64,000 nt of DNA from Streptomyces griseiscabiei. GTDB lineage: Bacteria; Actinomycetota; Actinomycetes; Streptomycetales; Streptomycetaceae. Below are positions 54,087-62,211 of the stretch, one piece after another. Location: the NCBI RefSeq assembly GCF_020010925.1, contig NZ_JAGJBZ010000001.1, positions 434,001-498,000 on the forward strand, written 5' to 3'. Under the pieces are notes generated by a model. It saw only the letters and a list, made by a program, of their open reading frames with translations, did not search any database and was not told where the DNA came from. How positions within the stretch are numbered: the first letter of the stretch is position 1; the number at the start of each line of letters is the position of its first letter. Made by a program: the position numbers and the translations under genes.

Positions 54087-54372
54087 TGTCAACAACTCCC
54101 TGAACCTCGCGGTCAGTTCGAGTACGACATGGCGAGTACCCCGGCGAAGTGGTTGAAACCAGGGGCGGTTGGCGGAGCCGTCCGCGCGCGCTGCCCCCCT
54201 CCGGCAGCGCGCCGCAGACCCCCGGGTCGCTCCGCCGGCGAACGACCATGCCGTGCGGAGGACTTGACCCAGGGTGACCTGCGGCGCGTACCGGGTGGAA
54301 GCGATCGTCCGACTTGTCACCCTGATAGGCGAACGCGGGCGGAAACCCGCGCGCGAGGCAGTGGCGGAGCTG

Positions 54373-55998
54373 TCAGATGTGCGCCGCTCCGGCACCCGCC
54401 TCGGCGTTCTCGCCACGCTTGGTCAGGAACGCCACGAGGACGGCGACCGTGGCCACCCCGGCGGCGACCAGGGACGCCAGACCCATGCCGGACATGAACG
54501 TGTCGTGCGCGACCGTGGTGATCTTCGCGGCGATCTCCGCCGGGGTGCCCTCGGCGACCGGGGGGACGCCGACCTGGACGGCCTCGGAGGCCTGGCCGAG
54601 CTGGGCCTCGGTGAGCGGCGGGAGGCCGGCGTCGGCCCAGTTGCCCGCCAGGTCACCGTCGACCTTGGAGGCCATCACGGCGCCCAGCACGGCCGTACCG
54701 AGGCTGCCGCCGATCTGCATCGCGGCCTGCTGGAGACCACCGGCGACACCGGACAGCTCCAGGGGCGCGTTGCCGACGATGACCTCGGTGGCGCCGACCA
54801 TCACCGGGGCGAGGCCGAGGCCGAGGAGGGCGAACCAGAGGGACATCACGGCGCTGCCGGTGTCGGTCTCCAGCGTCGACATGCCGTACATCGCGATCGC
54901 GGTGAGGGCCATGCCGCCGGCCAACGGGATGCGCGGTCCGGCCTTGGTGATGATCGCGCCGGCCAGGGGCGAGCCGACGATCATCATGCCGGTGAGCGGC
55001 AGCAGGTGCAGACCCGCGTCGATGGGGCTCATCCCGTGCACGTTCTGGAGGTAGAACGTCACGAAGAACAGGCCGCCCATGAAGGCGATGGCCATCAGGA
55101 CCATCAGGACGACACCCGCCGACAGGGGGACGGAGCGGAAGAGGGCCAGCGGGATGAGCGGCTCCTTCACCTTCGTCTCCCAGAGGGCGAAGACGGCGAA
55201 GAGGGCGATGGAGACGACCAGGAAGGTCCACGTCAGACCGTCGCCCCAGCCCCACTCCGGGGCCTTGATGAGCGCCCAGACCAGGCAGAACATCGCTCCG
55301 GAGAGCAGGGCGATGCCCAGGACGTCGAAGGAGCGCGGGGCGTTCTCGGCGCGGTGGTCCAGCAGGATCCAGGCGCCCAGGGCGACGGCGAGGACGCCGA
55401 CCGGGACGTTGATCCAGAACACCGACTGCCAGCTGACGTTCTCCACGAGGAAGCCGCCGAGGATCGGGCCGCCCGCGGTGGAGGCGCCGATGACCATGCC
55501 CCAGATACCGATGGCCATGTTCAGCTTCTCGGCGGGGAAGGTGGCGCGGAGCAGGCCGAGCGCGGCCGGCATCAGCAGCGCGCCGAACAGCCCCTGGAAG
55601 ACACGGAAGGTCACCACGAAGGCGACCGAGTTCGACAGGCCGATGGCCCCGGAGGCGGCGGCGAAGCCGACCACGCCTATGAGGAAGGTCTGCCGGTGGC
55701 CGAAGCGGTCGCCCAGCTTGCCGGCGGTGATGAGAGTGACCGCCAGCGCGAGGAAGTACGCGTTGGTGATCCACTGGACCTCGGCGAAGCTCGCCTTGAG
55801 GTCGTCCGCGATGACCGGGTTGGCGATCGCCACGATGGTGCCGTCGAGGGCGACCATCATGACGCCGACGGCCACGGTGAGGAGGGTGAACCAGGGATGG
55901 CCGCGCAGGCCCCGGCCCCGGTTCGTCGTCGGGTCCGACGGGACGACTGGCGCCTTGTCCCCCGGTCCCGTCTTGTCGACAGTGGTCTGACTAGTCAT
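54373..55998 (-). CDS. DHA2-family MFS efflux transporter (EmrB/QacA type)
   Basis: A 541-residue 14-TM drug:H+ antiporter. Motif C-like sequences are GALLMPAALGLLRATF and the antiporter motif GIWGMVIGASTAGGPILGGF; motif A-like LITAGKLGDRFGHRQTFLIG. Asp in VALDGTIVAIANPVI is in TM1. It is divergent from a TetR gene with a shared inverted repeat. It probably exports antibiotics or other amphiphiles. Confidence 0.95.
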   Translation of the reverse strand: MTSQTTVDKTGPGDKAPVVPSDPTTNRGRGLRGHPWFTLLTVAVGVMMVALDGTIVAIANPVIADDLKASFAEVQWITNAYFLALAVTLITAGKLGDRFGHRQTFLIGVVGFAAASGAIGLSNSVAFVVTFRVFQGLFGALLMPAALGLLRATFPAEKLNMAIGIWGMVIGASTAGGPILGGFLVENVSWQSVFWINVPVGVLAVALGAWILLDHRAENAPRSFDVLGIALLSGAMFCLVWALIKAPEWGWGDGLTWTFLVVSIALFAVFALWETKVKEPLIPLALFRSVPLSAGVVLMVLMAIAFMGGLFFVTFYLQNVHGMSPIDAGLHLLPLTGMMIVGSPLAGAIITKAGPRIPLAGGMALTAIAMYGMSTLETDTGSAVMSLWFALLGLGLAPVMVGATEVIVGNAPLELSGVAGGLQQAAMQIGGSLGTAVLGAVMASKVDGDLAGNWADAGLPPLTEAQLGQASEAVQVGVPPVAEGTPAEIAAKITTVAHDTFMSGMGLASLVAAGVATVAVLVAFLTKRGENAEAGAGAAHI

Positions 55999-56021
55999 AC
56001 GGCGAGGCTAATGACAGCCAC

Positions 56022-56060
56022 TGACAGTTGACAAACCAATTCACAAGTCGGTAACTGTCA
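56022..56060. promoter_or_regulatory. Inverted repeat between efflux pump and tetR
   Basis: TGACAGTT (56022-56029) and AACTGTCA (56053-56060), 23-nt centre, with further TGACAG (56012-56017) and TTGACA (56028-56033) overlaps. A likely TetR operator covering the efflux-gene promoter. Confidence 0.6.
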
Positions 56061-56097
56061 CGTCACTCGCCGCAGGGGCGGGTGGAGGCGAGGGTTC

Positions 56098-56763
56098 ATG
56101 GAGACGGCGGCCACGGCGGCGACCCCGGCGGAGGAGCGGCCCGGGCTGCGCGAGCGGAAGAAGCAGCGCACCCACGACGCGCTGCTGCGGGCGGCGCTGG
56201 AACTGTTCACGACCCAGGGGTACGACGCGACGACGGTCGACGAGATCGCCGAGGCGGTCGATGTCTCGCAGCGCACCTTCTTCCGCTACTTCGCGGGCAA
56301 GGAGGAGGCCGCCCTCGCGATCACGGACCTCCCCCAGGAGCACTTCCTCGCGGCCGTCCGCGCCCGCCCCGCGCACGAGGCACCGCTGGAGGCGATGCGC
56401 AACGCCGTGCTGGAGGGCTGGGAGGCCATCGGCGAGGCCATTCAGCAGGTCGTCCCCGTCGAGCTCTATCTGCGCGCCTACGGCATGGTCGAGTCCACCC
56501 CCGCGCTGCTGGCCGCGCATCTGCGCCGCGCGGACGAGGTGGCGCGGGAGATGGAGCGGATCATCGCCGAGCGCGAGGGGCTGGACGTGGACACCGACCC
56601 CCGGCCACGGGTGGCGGTGGCCGTCTTCGGCGGTGTGATGCGCGTCACGGAACGCATGTGGGCCCTGGGCGGCGATCTCAGCGTGGAGGCCATGCACGCC
56701 CTGACCGCCGCTCATCTGGACGCCCTGCGGCCCTCGTTGGCCGAGAAGTGGCGTACTGGCTAA
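56098..56763 (+). CDS. TetR-family repressor of the efflux pump
   Basis: A 221-residue TetR: LRERKKQRTHDALLRAALEL, FTTQGYDATTVDEIAEAVDV, SQRTFFRYFAGKEE HTH, and a ligand domain of nine or so helices. It is divergent from the DHA2 pump across an inverted repeat, so autoregulated repression lifted by the pump substrate is the expected logic. Confidence 0.93.
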   Translation: METAATAATPAEERPGLRERKKQRTHDALLRAALELFTTQGYDATTVDEIAEAVDVSQRTFFRYFAGKEEAALAITDLPQEHFLAAVRARPAHEAPLEAMRNAVLEGWEAIGEAIQQVVPVELYLRAYGMVESTPALLAAHLRRADEVAREMERIIAEREGLDVDTDPRPRVAVAVFGGVMRVTERMWALGGDLSVEAMHALTAAHLDALRPSLAEKWRTG

Positions 56764-56888
56764 AACGGACGGTGATCGTCATCATCACGACCTTCTCTGC
56801 GGCACCGTACGGAACGGGCGTGATCGAAACGTGATCCGCCTCACTCGGTTAACGCGAGACCCTTCCGTTCTCTTAGTGTGTCCTTTCA

Positions 56889-58097
56889 GTGACTTCCTTC
56901 GACTCCTCCCCGCAACTGAACGTCTGGCGCGCACTGCTGGCGCTGGCCGTGGTTTTCGTGATGCTGGCGACCACCGGCTGGACCGCGATCCGCAGCCACC
57001 GTGAGGAGTCGCCGCTGCAGGCGTCGCTCTCCGCGTGGCAGCGCGGACACCTCGACGGCCGGGAACTGCCGGACGCCGAATCGTCCCCGCACCGGCTGGC
57101 CGCCTTCTTCGCCTCGCTCACCGCGCAGCAGCGCACCCGGCTCGTCCACCGCTATCCGCTCGCCGTGGGCAATATGAACGGCGCCCCCGTCAAGCTGCGT
57201 TACCGGGCCAACCGCATCGCGCTGAAGCAGCAGAGCAAGCAGGAACGGGAACGCATGCGCGACCAGCGGCTCTCCGAGACGGGCCGCCACGAGGCCGGCC
57301 GCCGGATGCACCGCTTCGCCGCGCTGGCCGCGAAGAGCCGGCACATCCTCGCCTTCGACCCCGACGGCAGCGGCCGGATCGCCGAGGCCTTCGGCAGCCT
57401 CGACAAGGCCGAGCGCGTCTCGGTCGTCGTCCCCGGCGTCGACACCGACGTCCTCACCTTCCAGCGCACCAACCGCCGCTACTCCGCACCCGTCGGCATG
57501 GCCGAATCGCTCTACGACGCGGAGCGCGCGGCGAGCCCCGGGACGCGTACGGCCGTGATCGCCTGGGCCGACTACACCGCGCCCGACGGGATCGGCCTCG
57601 ACTCGGCGACCGCGCTCCGCGCCGAACAGGGCTCGGTCCGGCTGAACGCGCTGGTGCGGAGCCTGCCCGGCGCCTCCACCGTCGCGCTGGTGTGCCACAG
57701 CTACGGCTCGGTGGTGTGCGGGGTCGCCGCGCCCTCACTGCCGTCCCGGGTCACCGACATCGCGGTGGCGGGCAGCCCCGGTATGCGCGCCGAGTCGGTG
57801 AACCAACTGCGGACGGCGGCCCGGGTGTGGGCCATGCGGGACGCCGACGACTGGGTCCAGGACGTGCCCTATCTGGAGGTCGGCGGGCTCGGCCACGGCG
57901 CCGACCCGGTCTCCTCGGAGTTCGGGGCGCGCATCCTGTCCGCGGCCGACGCCCGGGGGCACAGCGGCTATTTCGAGCCGGGCACCGACAGTCTGAGCAA
58001 CTTCGCCGAGATCGGTATCGGCGCGTACGGATCGGTGCGCTGTGCGCGGGAGGACGGCGCGTGTCTGACGGGTCTGTCCGACAGCGCTGCGGCCTGA
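56889..58097 (+). CDS. DUF1023 alpha/beta hydrolase, membrane-anchored or exported
   Basis: A 402-residue protein. The N-terminal hydrophobic segment WRALLALAVVFVMLATTGWTA is a signal anchor. The C-terminal alpha/beta hydrolase_8 (DUF1023) domain has ERVSVVVPGVDTDVLTF, VCHSYGSVVCG with the nucleophile Ser, and HGADPVSSEFGARI. GTG 56889 is chosen; a TAGTGT -10 at 56874-56879 suggests a leaderless transcript. The substrate is unknown. Confidence 0.88.
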   Translation: MTSFDSSPQLNVWRALLALAVVFVMLATTGWTAIRSHREESPLQASLSAWQRGHLDGRELPDAESSPHRLAAFFASLTAQQRTRLVHRYPLAVGNMNGAPVKLRYRANRIALKQQSKQERERMRDQRLSETGRHEAGRRMHRFAALAAKSRHILAFDPDGSGRIAEAFGSLDKAERVSVVVPGVDTDVLTFQRTNRRYSAPVGMAESLYDAERAASPGTRTAVIAWADYTAPDGIGLDSATALRAEQGSVRLNALVRSLPGASTVALVCHSYGSVVCGVAAPSLPSRVTDIAVAGSPGMRAESVNQLRTAARVWAMRDADDWVQDVPYLEVGGLGHGADPVSSEFGARILSAADARGHSGYFEPGTDSLSNFAEIGIGAYGSVRCAREDGACLTGLSDSAAA

Positions 58098-58172
58098 CGC
58101 GCGTAGAGGAGGGTAAAAGTGCGGTTCGCCTCGGTCGGGACTTCCCCGCGTCGCCCGCATACGATGAGCCGC

Positions 58173-59027
58173 ATGGGTGACGTACTGGCCGGATTTCATG
58201 CCGCCTGGGAGTTCGAGTCCGACTCCGTGCTCATCCGCTTCGAACGGGGGATTCGTACGCCGAAGCTGTTCGCCGCGCTCGGTGAGCGCCGTATCCCGCT
58301 GGAGGCGATCGCGGACGTGACGCTGACACCGGGGAAGCGGGGCACCGTCGTACTGCGTGCCGTGCCGCGACCCGGCGCCGATCCGCTGATGGAGGCGGCG
58401 GCGGACCAGCTCAAGGAGGGGTGCGATCCGTACCGGCTGGTGCTGCCGGCCGAGCGGGAGACGCTCGCGGAGTACTACGCCGACGAGCTGCGGGCGCGGT
58501 TGACCCGGTCCGGGCCCGCCGATCGTTTTCTGGTGGCCGCCCCGGACGTGCCGTTGCAGTTCAAGGCGTACGACGGGAAGGCGTCCTTCGACGGGCGGTC
58601 CGTGTCGTTCCGGTGGTTCTGGACGGGGGCTTCGTCGGCGAAGTGGAAGGCCGGGGACCAGACGTTCCCGGTGAGCGCGCTCAGTGGGGTGGAGTGGCGG
58701 TCGCCGGAGGTGTTCGAGGGGTATCTGCGGCTGCTTCGGCGGGACGGCGCCGGGGAGCGGCCGGCGCAGCCGGACCATGATCCGGCCGCGGTCGTTTTCG
58801 GGCTGGGGTACGGGCCGGTGCACGAGTCGCTGCCGTTCGCCGCCGCGGTGCTGGCGGCGGTCCGCTCCGCGGGGGGTTCGGCCCCAGCTGCGGTCGAGGC
58901 GGGGCCCCGGCGGGATCCGGCCGACATCGCCGACCGGATCCGGCACCTGGGGGAGCTGCACGAGGCGGGGCTGGTGACGGACGAGGAGTTCAGTGTGAAG
59001 AAGGCGGAGTTGCTGGCTGAGTTGTAG
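58173..59027 (+). CDS. DUF4429 protein with C-terminal SHOCT domain
   Basis: A 284-residue cytosolic protein with two DUF4429 (PH-like) repeats (AAWEFESDSVLIRFERGIRT; LQFKAYDGKASFDGRSVSFR) and a terminal SHOCT helix pair (LGELHEAGLVTDEEFSVKKA ELL). TACGAT at 58160-58165 ends 7 nt before ATG 58173, so a leaderless mRNA is likely; ATG 58164 is the alternative. Function unknown; SHOCT domains are oligomerisation modules. Confidence 0.88.
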   Translation: MGDVLAGFHAAWEFESDSVLIRFERGIRTPKLFAALGERRIPLEAIADVTLTPGKRGTVVLRAVPRPGADPLMEAAADQLKEGCDPYRLVLPAERETLAEYYADELRARLTRSGPADRFLVAAPDVPLQFKAYDGKASFDGRSVSFRWFWTGASSAKWKAGDQTFPVSALSGVEWRSPEVFEGYLRLLRRDGAGERPAQPDHDPAAVVFGLGYGPVHESLPFAAAVLAAVRSAGGSAPAAVEAGPRRDPADIADRIRHLGELHEAGLVTDEEFSVKKAELLAEL

Positions 59028-59079
59028 GTACTCGCCGTTGGGGGTCGCTTTCGTTGCCGGGTGCGGGTGCGTTGTGGCT

Positions 59080-59117
59080 GGTCGCGCAGCTCCCCGCGCC
59101 CCTTACGGGGCGCGCTG
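59080..59117. repeat. Dispersed-element hairpin between convergent genes
   Basis: A copy of the CGCGCAG-TCCCCGCGCCCC element, with CGCGCCCC (59095-59102) pairing to GGGGCGCG (59107-59114) over loop TTAC. It lies between the DUF4429 and aldo/keto reductase genes and probably terminates both. Confidence 0.7.
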
Positions 59118-59119
59118 TC

Positions 59120-60163
59120 CTACTCCCTGCCTGCGGAAGTGAAGCGCATGTCCGCGTAACGGTCGCCCGCCACCTTCGCGGCTATCGGCTCCAGCAGCGT
59201 CATGTCCTCCTCGCCCAGGACGATCCTCGTCGCCGCCGTGTTCTCCTCCACCCTTCCCCGCCTGCGGGTGCCCGGGATCGGGACGACCGGGAGACCGTAC
59301 GTCGCCGACTGCCGGTGGACCCAGGCCAGGGCGATCTGGCCCGGGGTGGCGCCGTGGGCCTCGGCGACCTCTCGGATCGGGTCCAGGAGGGCGGAGTTCG
59401 CCGCCGCGTTGGCGCCCGTGTAGCGGGGCTGGTGGCGGCGGAAGTCGTCGGCGGTGAGGTCCTCGGCCTTGGCGAAGGAGCCGGTGAGGAAGCCCCGTCC
59501 GAGCGGGGAGTAGGCGACGAGGGTGACGCCCAGCTCGCGGGCGGTGGGGACGACGTTCGTCTCGATGTCGCGGCTGAAGAGGGACCACTCGGACTGCACG
59601 GCCGCGATGGGGTGCACGGCGTGGGCCGTCCGCAGCTCGGCGGCCGTGACCTCGCTGAGGCCCAGCTGTTTGACCTTGCCCTCGCGGACCAGCTCGGCCA
59701 TGACGCCGACGCTCTCCTCGAGGGGGACATCCACATCGCGGCGGTGCATGTAGTAGAGGTCGATCACGTCGACGTCCAGGCGGCGCAGGCTGTCCTCGAC
59801 GGACTCGCGGATGTGCACCGCGTCGTTGCGGACGATCCGCTTGGTGGGGTCGCCGGGGTCGATCGCCAGGCCGAACTTGGTGGCGACGACGACCTCGTCG
59901 CGGTGCGCCTTGAAGAAGGGGGAGAGGAACTTCTCGTTCTCCCCGGCGCCGTACACGTACGCCGTGTCGTAGAGCGTGACGCCCAGCTCCAGTGCGCGGT
60001 CGAGGGTGGCCCGGGACTCCTCGGCGTCCGAGGGGCCGTACGCGAAGCTCACGCCGTACGCGAAGGTCATGGCCATGCAGCCGAGGCCCTGGACACCCAC
60101 CTCGGGGCCGTCGGCGCCCAGCCGTGCGGTCGCGATCCTGCCGTTGGTCGTGGCGTCGGTCAT
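59120..60163 (-). CDS. Aldo/keto reductase
   Basis: A 347-residue NADPH-dependent reductase of the AKR13-like group. TIM-barrel catalytic residues are visible: Asp in LYDTAYVYGAGENE with Tyr (AYVYG), Lys in VVATKFG and His in DLYYMHRRD. The cofactor end IPGTRRRGRVEENT is present. It is translationally coupled to the MerR regulator (ATGA 60160-60163), so it belongs to the regulon of that protein and is likely a detoxifying enzyme. Confidence 0.94.
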   Translation of the reverse strand: MTDATTNGRIATARLGADGPEVGVQGLGCMAMTFAYGVSFAYGPSDAEESRATLDRALELGVTLYDTAYVYGAGENEKFLSPFFKAHRDEVVVATKFGLAIDPGDPTKRIVRNDAVHIRESVEDSLRRLDVDVIDLYYMHRRDVDVPLEESVGVMAELVREGKVKQLGLSEVTAAELRTAHAVHPIAAVQSEWSLFSRDIETNVVPTARELGVTLVAYSPLGRGFLTGSFAKAEDLTADDFRRHQPRYTGANAAANSALLDPIREVAEAHGATPGQIALAWVHRQSATYGLPVVPIPGTRRRGRVEENTAATRIVLGEEDMTLLEPIAAKVAGDRYADMRFTSAGRE

Positions 60164-60672
60164 GAAGCCCTCTCCGACGCCAGGGCCAGCCCCGCGTCAG
60201 CGTAGAAGTTGATCTTCCGGTCGAGCACGTTCAGGGTGTCCTGCAGCTCGGCGATGCGGGACAGGACGTCGTCCCGGGTCGACTTGAGCAGGTCGAAGCG
60301 CGCGGTGTAGGTGTGGTCGCCCTCGCGCACCAGTTCGGCGTACCGGACCATGTCGGCGACCGGCATACCGGTGAGCCGGAGCTTGCCGACGAGGTCGAGC
60401 CAGTCGAGGTCGCGGTTGCGGTAGCGGCGCTGGCCGGTGTGGGAGCGGTCGATGTGCGGCATCAGACCGATCCGCTCGTACCAGCGCAGGGTGTGCGCCG
60501 TCAGACCGGTGAGGTCGACGACCTCGCTGATCGTGTACTTGTCCTGCCCGTCCGGCCGGCGCGGCTTCAGCGGCGGTCCGGCGCAACTGTCGCCCCCTGC
60601 GGTACCCGTGGCACCCGCGGCATCGGTGGCACTCATGACACTCGGCGGACTCGTGGTCTCCATCACCGTCAT
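60160..60672 (-). CDS. MerR-family transcriptional regulator
   Basis: A 170-residue MerR regulator with a ~45-residue disordered N-terminus, then YTISEVVDLTGLTAHTLRWY ERIGLMPHIDR HTH, RRYRNRDLDWLDLVGKLRLT and a C-terminal dimerisation coiled coil. There are no cysteines in the effector helix, so it senses an organic ligand or aldehyde more likely than a metal. ATG 60672 is chosen because the -10 lies 7 nt upstream. It should activate itself and the aldo/keto reductase. Confidence 0.92.
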   Translation of the reverse strand: MTVMETTSPPSVMSATDAAGATGTAGGDSCAGPPLKPRRPDGQDKYTISEVVDLTGLTAHTLRWYERIGLMPHIDRSHTGQRRYRNRDLDWLDLVGKLRLTGMPVADMVRYAELVREGDHTYTARFDLLKSTRDDVLSRIAELQDTLNVLDRKINFYADAGLALASERAS

Positions 60673-60679
60673 GACCACC

Positions 60680-60710
60680 ACGCTAAAACCTTGGAGTGCG
60701 CTCCAAGCAA
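60680..60710 (-). promoter_or_regulatory. MerR-type promoter with 19-bp spacer
   Basis: On the minus strand TTGCTT (60710-60705), a 19-nt spacer, and TAGCGT (60685-60680). The 18-bp palindrome CTTGGAGTGCGCTCCAAG (60690-60707) fills the spacer. The over-long spacer with a central palindrome is the hallmark of MerR-activated promoters. Confidence 0.88.
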
Positions 60711-60769
60711 GCGAATCGGGTGAGAAAACATGAGGACTTGACGTGATCGGGATGGTTAGCGTGCACGGC

Positions 60770-61240
60770 ATGAGTCTCGTACGCCGTGCCGCCCCCGAGG
60801 ACGCCGAGGAACTGCTCCGGCTGCGTCAGGTGATGATCGACTCCATGCGGGGAGCGGACCGCTCCACCGGCTGGCACCAGGAGTCGCTGCCCACCGTACG
60901 CCGCCGGCTCGCCGACCCCGACGGGGACTTCGCCGCCTTCGTGGTCGACCACCCGGACCGGCCGGGCGCGCTCGCCGCGCTGGTGGCGGGGACGGTCGAC
61001 TACCGCATCGGACGGGCCGGGAACCCGCACGGCGCGGTCGGCCATGTCTTCAGCGTCGCCACCGACCCCGACGCCCGCCGCCGGGGGTACGCCCGCGCCT
61101 GCATGGACGAACTCATCGGCTGGTTCCGTGAGCGGGGCGCCGGCCACGTCCATCTGACCGCCTCCCCCGACGCCGAGCCGCTGTACGCCTCGATGGGCTT
61201 CCGGCGCAGGTCCGACCCCTTGATGCAGCTGGATCTGTGA
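60770..61240 (+). CDS. GNAT-family N-acetyltransferase
   Basis: A 156-residue acetyltransferase: SLVRRAAPEDAEELLRLRQV, HVFSVATDPDARRRGYARAC (acetyl-CoA motif R-R-x-G-Y-A) and ASPDAEPLYASMGFRRR. ATG 60770 is chosen because TAGCGT (60757-60762) ends 7 nt upstream. It is divergent from the MerR operon. Substrate unknown. Confidence 0.92.
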   Translation: MSLVRRAAPEDAEELLRLRQVMIDSMRGADRSTGWHQESLPTVRRRLADPDGDFAAFVVDHPDRPGALAALVAGTVDYRIGRAGNPHGAVGHVFSVATDPDARRRGYARACMDELIGWFRERGAGHVHLTASPDAEPLYASMGFRRRSDPLMQLDL

Positions 61241-61259
61241 GCGGCTTAGGCTCGTGGGC

Positions 61260-62087
61260 ATGTCCTTGCAGAGCCTCGCGCTGATCGAGAACTGGCCCGT
61301 TCCCACCGCCGCCGCGGCCGTCGTACGGGCGGACGGCACCGTCCTCGGGTCGTACGGCCCCACCGGGCACCGCTTCCCGCTGGCCTCGGTCACCAAGCCG
61401 CTCGCCGCGTACGCCGTGCTGGTGGCGTACGAGGAGGGGGCGGTGGAGCTGGACGAGGCGGCGGGTCCGGCGGGGTCGACCGTACGGCATCTGCTGGCGC
61501 ACACCTCGGGGCTGGCCTTCGACGAGCACCGGGTGACGGCGGAGCCCGGGGTGCGGCGGCTGTACTCCAACGCCGGGTTCGAGGTGCTCGGCGACCAGGT
61601 GGCCAAGGCGGCGGACATCCCGTTCGCGGAGTACGCGCGGCAGGCGGTGCTGGAGCCGCTGGGCATGACGGCCACCTCGCTCGACGGGTCCCCGGCCAAG
61701 GACGGCGTCTCCACCGTCGACGACCTGGTGCGGTTCGCCGCCGAGGTGCAGGCGCCCCGGCTGCTGGACCCGCGCACGGTCGCGGAGGCGATGACCGTGC
61801 AGTACCCGGGCACCAAGGGCGTCCTGCCGGGCTACGGGCACCAGAACCCCAACGACTGGGGGCTCGGCTTCGAGATCCGGGACTCCAAGGCACCGCACTG
61901 GACGGGGAACTCCTCGTCGCCGGGGACCTTCGGGCACTTCGGGCAGTCGGGCACGTTCCTGTGGATCGACCCCGTGGCGGGGGTGGCGTGCGTCGCGCTG
62001 ACGGACCGGGCGTTCGGACCGTGGGCGGTCGAGGCCTGGACCCCGTTCACGGACGCTGTGCTCGCCGAGGTCGGGAACGGTGTCTGA
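61260..62087 (+). CDS. Serine hydrolase (class C beta-lactamase fold)
   Basis: A 275-residue penicillin-binding-protein-like hydrolase: Ser-x-x-Lys in PLASVTKPLAAY, Tyr-x-Asn in RLYSNAGFEVLG, and a HFGQSGT third motif in place of KTG. There is no signal peptide, so it probably acts in the cytosol as an esterase or peptidase rather than a beta-lactamase. TAGGCT at 61247-61252 ends 7 nt before ATG 61260 (leaderless). Confidence 0.9.
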   Translation: MSLQSLALIENWPVPTAAAAVVRADGTVLGSYGPTGHRFPLASVTKPLAAYAVLVAYEEGAVELDEAAGPAGSTVRHLLAHTSGLAFDEHRVTAEPGVRRLYSNAGFEVLGDQVAKAADIPFAEYARQAVLEPLGMTATSLDGSPAKDGVSTVDDLVRFAAEVQAPRLLDPRTVAEAMTVQYPGTKGVLPGYGHQNPNDWGLGFEIRDSKAPHWTGNSSSPGTFGHFGQSGTFLWIDPVAGVACVALTDRAFGPWAVEAWTPFTDAVLAEVGNGV

Positions 62088-62211
62088 TTCGTGAAGGAAA
62101 CGACAACTCTTCGACGGAAGAGGCGGGTGACGGGTCCGGACGGCCCCGGACGGCGATCCGTCCGCTAACCTCCCCCGTGCACATCAGCCGCACAGCATTC
62201 GGGGGAGCACC

